From Sorangium cellulosum So0157-2 (GTDB lineage: Bacteria; Myxococcota_A; Polyangia; Polyangiales; Polyangiaceae), in the NCBI RefSeq assembly GCF_000418325.1, contig NC_021658.1, forward strand, positions 12,752,501 through 12,816,500: 64,000 bases of DNA, in the 5' to 3' direction. Position numbers and translations under genes: made by a program. The notes beneath the pieces are model-generated. The model made no database searches. It was not told the DNA's origin and saw only the letters and a program-made list of their open reading frames with translations. Each line of letters starts with the position of its first letter. Position 1 is the stretch's first letter. Below are positions 59,497 through 64,000 of this stretch, piece after piece.

Positions 59497-61941
59497 GTGC
59501 AAGGGTCCCAGCGGAGCGGCCGCCCCGATCGGGCAGCCCGGGGGGCAGCCGCGCCGGCGCCGCCGCCGGACGGCGCGCCGCGCCCGCACGAGCGCGGCGA
59601 GCGCCCCGGCGGGGCCGGCGAGCGACCCGGCGGGGCCGGCGAGCGCCCGCCGGGCGGCGGGGGCCAGCAGCGGCTCTTCTCGGCCAGGGAGGCGGCGGGG
59701 AACGGGCCCGCGACGGTCGAGGGCGAGGTCGCCCGCGTCACCTACGAGAACGAGTCGAGCGGCTTCCGGGTGCTGCGGGTGGAGGTCGCCCCCGGCGCCG
59801 CCCCGGAGGTCTGGGTCGGGGTGTTCCCGCAGGTCGTCCCCGGCACGCGCGTGCGCGCGACGGGGCGCTACGAGCGCGATCCGAAGCACGGCGAGCAGCT
59901 CAAGGTCGAGACCCTGCTGCCGATCGCCCCCGCCACGCTCGATGGGCTCGAGCGCTACCTCGGGTCGGGCATGGTGCAGGGCATCGGGCCCGCGTACGCG
60001 AAGCGGATCGTGGAGGCGTTCGGCGCCGAGACGCTGGAGATCCTCGACCGGTCGCCGGAGCGGCTCGCCGAGGTCCCCGGGCTCGGCCAGCGCCGGGCGC
60101 AGGCCGTCGCGAAGGCGTGGGCGGCGCAGCGGGCGATCGGGGCCATCATGATCTTCCTCCAGGCGCACGGCGCCTCCCCGGCGCTGGCGAGCCGCATCTA
60201 CAAGCGGTTCGGCCCCCACGCGATCGACATCGTCTCCCGCTCCCCGTACCGGCTCGCGCTCGACGTGTGGGGCATCGGCTTCAAGACCGCCGACCGGATC
60301 GCGCGCTCGATCGGCGTCCGGGCCGACTCGCCCGAGCGGGCGCAGGCGGGCGTGCTGCAGACGCTCGTCGACCTGTCGACCCGCGGGCACACGCTGGCGG
60401 AGCGGCCGGAGCTCGCGGAGCTCGCCGCGGCGATGCTCGAGCGCGACGCCGCGGAGGTCGACGGCGCGATCGACGCGCTCGCGGCGAGCGGCCACGTGCG
60501 CGTCGAGGCGCTGTCGACCGGCGAGGTGGCCGTCTACCCGAAGGACCTCTACGAGGCCGAGGTGCGGCTCGCGCGCCGGATGCGGTCGCTGCTCGGGGAC
60601 GACGAGGACGGCGCGGCCGGCGACGCGCGCCTCGCGGAGGGCGTCGACGCGGCGATCGCCGCGTTCGAGGAGAAGACGAAGGTCTCGCTGGCGCCCGCGC
60701 AGCGCAGCGCCGTGGAGCAGGCGGCGCGGAACAAGGTGCTGGTCATCACGGGCGGCCCCGGCGTCGGCAAGACGACCATCGTCCGGGCCATCCTGGCGCT
60801 CTTCGACCGCGCCCGGCTGCCGGTGCGGCTCGCCGCGCCCACGGGCCGCGCCGCCAAGCGGATGAGCGAGGCGACCGGGCGCGAGGCGGTCACGCTCCAC
60901 CGCCTCCTGGAGTTCGACCCGAAGCAGCGCAAGTTCGGGCGCCAGCGGGGCCGCCCGATCGAGGCGGCGGCGATCGTGGTCGACGAGGCGTCGATGCTCG
61001 ATCTGGCGCTCGCCGACGCGCTCCTCCAGGCCACGTCCGACGCGGCGCGGCTCGTGCTGGTGGGCGACGTCGACCAGCTGCCGTCGGTCGGGCCGGGCGC
61101 GGTGCTGCGCGACGTGATCGCCTCCGGCGAGGTGCCCACGGTGCGCCTCACGCAGATCTTCCGGCAGGCCGAGGGCAGCCTCATCGTCCGGAACGCGCAC
61201 CGGATCCACGACGGCGAGGCGCCGGAGGGCGCGCGCGGGCCCGGCGGCGAGTTCTACGTCATCGAGCGGACCGAGGCCGAGGCGGCGGCGGAGCTGATCC
61301 TCCACCTCGTGACCGAGCGCATCGCCAAGGGGTTCGGGCTGGACCCGCGGCGGGACGTGCAGGTGCTGACGCCGATGCACAAGGGCGAGGCCGGCGCGAT
61401 CGCCCTGAACGCGCGGCTGCAGGCGGCGCTGAACCCCGAGGGCCCGACCGTCACGCGCGGCGCGCGGACGCTGCGGCTCGGCGACAAGGTGATGCAGCTC
61501 CGCAACGACTACGACCGCGAGGTCTACAACGGCGACGTGGGGTTCGTCACGGAGGTGAACGCCGAGGAGCGGAAGCTCCAGGTGCGCTTCGACGATCGCG
61601 AGGTCAGCTACGAAGAAGCGGAGCTCGAGGAGCTGACGCTCGCCTACGCGACGAGCATCCACAAAAGCCAGGGGAGCGAGTATCCGGCGGTGATCGTGCC
61701 GATCCTCACCCAGCATTTCGTGATGCTCTCGCGGAACCTCATCTACACGGCGGTGACGCGCGGCAAGCGGCTCGTGGTGCTCGTCGCGGATCCGCGGGCC
61801 GTGTCGCTGGCGCTGGCGGAGACCCGGAAGGAGGAGCGCCGCACGCACCTGGCGGAGCGGTTGCGCAGCGCGGCGCCGGCGCGCTCCGGGCCGGCGCGCG
61901 AGCTCAAGCCGGCCCTCGCCGCCGGCCCGCGACTCGACTAG
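59497..61941 (+). CDS. recD2: RecD2-type ATP-dependent DNA helicase
   Basis: An 814-residue SF1B 5'-3' helicase of the RecD2 type, which works without RecBC. After a low-complexity leader with GERPGGAGERPGGA repeats come the OB-like N-terminal part (VEGEVARVTYENESSGFRVL), tandem helix-hairpin-helix segments (~150-270) and the motor. Motor motifs are Walker A GGPGVGKTT (~420), AAPTGRAAKRM, VVDEASMLD (~494), GDVDQLPSVGPG and the C-terminal TSIHKSQGSEYP (~718) with TAVTRGKRLVVLV. All helicase motifs are intact. The GTG at 59497 is the likely start, just after the intergenic; the leader is not conserved, so the exact start is uncertain. Confidence 0.93.
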   Translation: MQGSQRSGRPDRAARGAAAPAPPPDGAPRPHERGERPGGAGERPGGAGERPPGGGGQQRLFSAREAAGNGPATVEGEVARVTYENESSGFRVLRVEVAPGAAPEVWVGVFPQVVPGTRVRATGRYERDPKHGEQLKVETLLPIAPATLDGLERYLGSGMVQGIGPAYAKRIVEAFGAETLEILDRSPERLAEVPGLGQRRAQAVAKAWAAQRAIGAIMIFLQAHGASPALASRIYKRFGPHAIDIVSRSPYRLALDVWGIGFKTADRIARSIGVRADSPERAQAGVLQTLVDLSTRGHTLAERPELAELAAAMLERDAAEVDGAIDALAASGHVRVEALSTGEVAVYPKDLYEAEVRLARRMRSLLGDDEDGAAGDARLAEGVDAAIAAFEEKTKVSLAPAQRSAVEQAARNKVLVITGGPGVGKTTIVRAILALFDRARLPVRLAAPTGRAAKRMSEATGREAVTLHRLLEFDPKQRKFGRQRGRPIEAAAIVVDEASMLDLALADALLQATSDAARLVLVGDVDQLPSVGPGAVLRDVIASGEVPTVRLTQIFRQAEGSLIVRNAHRIHDGEAPEGARGPGGEFYVIERTEAEAAAELILHLVTERIAKGFGLDPRRDVQVLTPMHKGEAGAIALNARLQAALNPEGPTVTRGARTLRLGDKVMQLRNDYDREVYNGDVGFVTEVNAEERKLQVRFDDREVSYEEAELEELTLAYATSIHKSQGSEYPAVIVPILTQHFVMLSRNLIYTAVTRGKRLVVLVADPRAVSLALAETRKEERRTHLAERLRSAAPARSGPARELKPALAAGPRLD

Positions 61942-62355
61942 GACGGCGCGCGGAGCAGGGAGAGGGCGAGCGAGATGAGCGTCCGTGACGGCGAGAGCGA
62001 CAGCGAGCACGACAGCGATCCCACGAGCGACGGCGAGCCGCGCGGCGCAGCGACGGCAGCGGCGACGCAGGCCGCGGCGCGGCAGGTCCGGAGCGCGGCG
62101 AGCGCGGCGAAATTCACTGGAATCACGGGCGGAATCACGGGTGTAAGCTCGGGTCGAAACTGGAGCGGACCGAGCGCGGCGCGCGGCGGTGCTCTCCGAG
62201 CTCCCCCGTTGCCCGGGTGGGCCCTCCCTGCTAGCGTTCGCGCCCCTTCTACACGAACTACGGCCCCCATCAATTTGGCGCGCAGGGTACCGGGGCGAGG
62301 CTGGGTGATGCCTGCGCCTCGGCGCGCGTGGGGAAGAGATCTCGGAGCATCGACG
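61942..62355 (+). other. Upstream region of the TPR gene, no gene supported
   Basis: A 414-bp gap. The frame of the TPR protein is open back to 61975 but reads as low-complexity sequence, so the region is treated as noncoding. It contains a short direct repeat GGAATCACGGGC/GGAATCACGGGT at 62119-62142 and a lower-GC stretch near 62250-62275. GGAG at about 62344 may be the ribosome-binding site of the downstream gene. Confidence 0.45.
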
Positions 62356-63489
62356 ATGACGACGAACGGACAGCAGCAGGCGGCTGGGCTCAATATCGCG
62401 GGAGGGGCAGCGATCGTCGCGCCCGTGAGCGCGTTCCCGAACGGCGTGCCGGGGAACGCGCTCATCGTCATCCCGGTCAACAAGCCGACCGATGAGCTGA
62501 AGGGTCTGATCGAGAAGGGCCCCGCGGCGGTGACCCTCGATCAGATGTGGCAGCTCCTCGGCTTCAACGGGCCGGCGGTCCAGGTGCAGGACGACCAGGG
62601 GCGCCCGATCGCGATCGGCCTGGAGGACCTGCTCGCCGGCCTCGAGAAGCACTGGACCGAGCAACCCGACGATCTGAACCGCGGGCGCATCTACGCGCAG
62701 GAGCTCCTCAAGCACAACCGGCTGCAGCGCGCCGAGCAGGTGCTCTCGAAGGTGGTCGCGAAGGGCGGCACGGGCGACGACTGGCTCGCGCTCGGCATCG
62801 CGCAGCTCTCGCAGGACAAGCACGACAAGGCCGAGGGGACGCTGAAGGGCGCGCAGAACCTGCTCAAGGACAACCCCTACCCCTCGCTGCACCTCGCGAA
62901 GCTCTACCAGGCGCGCAAGGACGACGCGAAGGAGCGCGAGTTCATCGAGAAGGCGATCGCGATCGACGTGGAGTGCATCGACGCGTGGGCCTACCTCTTC
63001 CAGTACCTGAAGCAGCGCGGCGACGAGGAGAGCGCGGTCGCCGAGATCGAGAAGTTCTCGGCCGACAAGAAGACGCCGGCGCCGTACATCGCGATCCAGG
63101 GCTTCTACGCGGCCAACGAGGAGACGCGGGACAAGGCGGTCGAGTACGCCAAGAAGGCGGTCGCGCTGAACCCGGACAACCCGCTGGCGCTGCTCTGTCT
63201 CTCGGCGCTGTACGGGCAGAAGAACGACCTCGAGGCGGTGGTCCGCCTGCTCCAGCCGCACGAGGCGAAGATGAGCCGGGACGTGCGCCTGGCCAACAAC
63301 TACTTCGAGGCGCTGTTCCAGTCGCGCCAGCTCGAGAAGGTGACCAAGCTGCTGAACGCGCTCGCGGGCTCTCCGAACAAGGAGGTCAAGCAGTTCGCCA
63401 TCGAGCGCTCGCGCGCCGTCGCGCAGTACCTGCAGCAGCAGCAGCAGCAGCTCGCCGCCGCGGCCCAGCCGGCGCAGCGCAAGGCCTGA
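62356..63489 (+). CDS. TPR-repeat protein
   Basis: A 377-residue protein from ATG 62356. The first ~100 residues include a Gly/Ala-rich start and a segment VNKPTDELKGLIEKGPAAVT. From ~105 onward it is a series of tetratricopeptide-like helix pairs (ELLKHNRLQRAEQVLSKVVA; LALGIAQLSQDKHDKAEGTL; LHLAKLYQARKDDAKEREFI; DKAVEYAKKAVALNPDNPLA), ending with a Gln-rich tail (QYLQQQQQQL). There is no signal peptide or membrane helix, so it is cytosolic. TPR scaffolds mediate protein contacts; the partner is unknown. Confidence 0.85.
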   Translation: MTTNGQQQAAGLNIAGGAAIVAPVSAFPNGVPGNALIVIPVNKPTDELKGLIEKGPAAVTLDQMWQLLGFNGPAVQVQDDQGRPIAIGLEDLLAGLEKHWTEQPDDLNRGRIYAQELLKHNRLQRAEQVLSKVVAKGGTGDDWLALGIAQLSQDKHDKAEGTLKGAQNLLKDNPYPSLHLAKLYQARKDDAKEREFIEKAIAIDVECIDAWAYLFQYLKQRGDEESAVAEIEKFSADKKTPAPYIAIQGFYAANEETRDKAVEYAKKAVALNPDNPLALLCLSALYGQKNDLEAVVRLLQPHEAKMSRDVRLANNYFEALFQSRQLEKVTKLLNALAGSPNKEVKQFAIERSRAVAQYLQQQQQQLAAAAQPAQRKA

Positions 63490-63563
63490 CACGGAGCTTC
63501 GCGCGGGGGGAGCGCTGCGCGGCGCTCCCCCGCTGCTCTTCGGCGCTCTCTGCCGCCCTCGGC

Positions 63564-64000
63564 TCAGCGACCGAAGGCGCGGCGGATCGCTTCGGCGATG
63601 CCGCCGCCGCGCAGGCCGTCGGCCTCCAGGCGGTCGGTCGCGGCCTGCTTCACGTCCTCGGGCGCCTGCGCCATCGCGAACGATCGCCCCGCGACCTCGA
63701 ACATCGGCAGATCGTTGAGCCAGTCGCCGACGACGACCACGTCCGACGTCGCGCAGCCGTAGTGCTCCGCGAGCCACGCGATCGCCGTCCCCTTCGTCGA
63801 CCCGGACGCGCGGACCATCATGGCCCAGATGCTCGTGTGACCTTCGCGCAGGAACGGGAACGAGACGACGAAGGCCGCCTCGCCGAGCTCGGACCGGACC
63901 TCCTCGACGGCGGCCATGACCTGCAGCTCGGTCCCGATCGCCACCAGCGCGAGCAGGCCGTGCTCGTGCTCCCAGTACGGGTGCGACGAGACGCGCTCGA
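63564..64000 (-). CDS. HAD-superfamily (Cof-type) phosphatase, 5' part beyond the window
   Basis: The C-terminal ~145 residues of a HAD hydrolase; the frame is open to the window edge, so the start lies outside. It shows the type IIB cap end and motif III/IV: a Lys in GSTKGTAIAWLAEHYG and the acidic motif VVVVGDWLNDLPMFEVAG, which binds Mg. Cof-type members dephosphorylate sugar phosphates, flavin precursors and similar small molecules. The catalytic DxD motif I is not visible because it is upstream of the fragment. Confidence 0.88.
   Translation of the reverse strand, partial: ERVSSHPYWEHEHGLLALVAIGTELQVMAAVEEVRSELGEAAFVVSFPFLREGHTSIWAMMVRASGSTKGTAIAWLAEHYGCATSDVVVVGDWLNDLPMFEVAGRSFAMAQAPEDVKQAATDRLEADGLRGGGIAEAIRRAFGR

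Noticed and set aside
61975..62355. 127-codon N-terminal extension of the TPR protein
   Set aside because: The extension is low-complexity and compositionally unlike the conserved part; the ATG at 62356 begins the recognisable protein.

Overview
The window is very GC-rich chromosomal DNA, dense with long open frames on both strands. It looks like a large-genome myxobacterium, probably of the Polyangiales/Sorangium type. The signs are a Ser/Thr kinase with PEGA-like and TonB modules, an AgmX/PglI-type protein, three ECF sigma factors (two followed by membrane partner genes), a PP2C phosphatase, a cyclase-like/AAA signalling protein and many Ala/Pro-rich lipoproteins. This is inferred from family content; no 16S or other phylogenetic marker lies in the window.

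Layout. 0-13 kb: CxxCH lipoprotein, sensor histidine kinase, MetG, an FAD oxidoreductase beside an ECF41-like sigma factor, a PHA-system protein, a membrane protein, and RseP coupled to an RsmB-like methyltransferase. 13-20 kb: an AAA/PD-(D/E)XK pseudogene, a secreted Pro-rich pair, a GYF-like membrane protein with a 24-bp repeat array, tRNA-Gln, and an ECF sigma/small membrane partner pair. 20-32 kb: PP2C phosphatase, a catalytically degenerate HtrA-like protein, an ECF sigma with a 1532-residue membrane partner (zinc finger, FecR, VIT, VWA, TPR), a cyclase-like AAA protein and a 3-hydroxyacyl-CoA dehydrogenase. 31.8-39.1 kb: a compact minus-strand operon resembling a polymorphic toxin locus. 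39-48 kb: hypotheticals, RluA-type pseudouridine synthase, a PEP-utilizing enzyme with expanding internal repeats, and an esterase. 48-64 kb: APC permease, carotenoid oxygenase, AgmX-like protein, Ser/Thr kinase-TonB, a thioredoxin-like lipoprotein, an AMIN-like lipoprotein, a MepA-like endopeptidase, MutM, a RecD2 helicase, a TPR protein and a HAD phosphatase cut by the window end.

The most interesting region is 31.8-39.1 kb. A lipoprotein gene overlaps by ATGA a secreted, coiled-coil, pre-toxin-like protein with a PD-(D/E)XK-like C-terminus. That gene overlaps by ATGA the first of three tandem paralogous genes of about 350-410 codons, which are candidate immunity genes. The order recalls the lipoprotein-toxin-immunity (sitBAI) cassettes of Myxococcus. 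The toxin frame is broken by an 80-bp and a 17-bp tandem duplication whose lengths exactly account for the two frame changes; removing them restores 738 codons. The upstream lipoprotein frame is broken by a single-base indel. The locus is therefore either decaying or switchable, or the assembly has indels here.

Frame breaks also occur in the AAA pseudogene, the kinase-TonB gene and a protein near 41.7 kb, so sequencing indels in GC-rich repeats must be considered throughout. Short tandem repeats whose period is a multiple of 3 recur inside genes (GYF protein, ECF sigma N-terminus, anti-sigma-like linker, PEP enzyme), which suggests that slippage is a general source of variation here.
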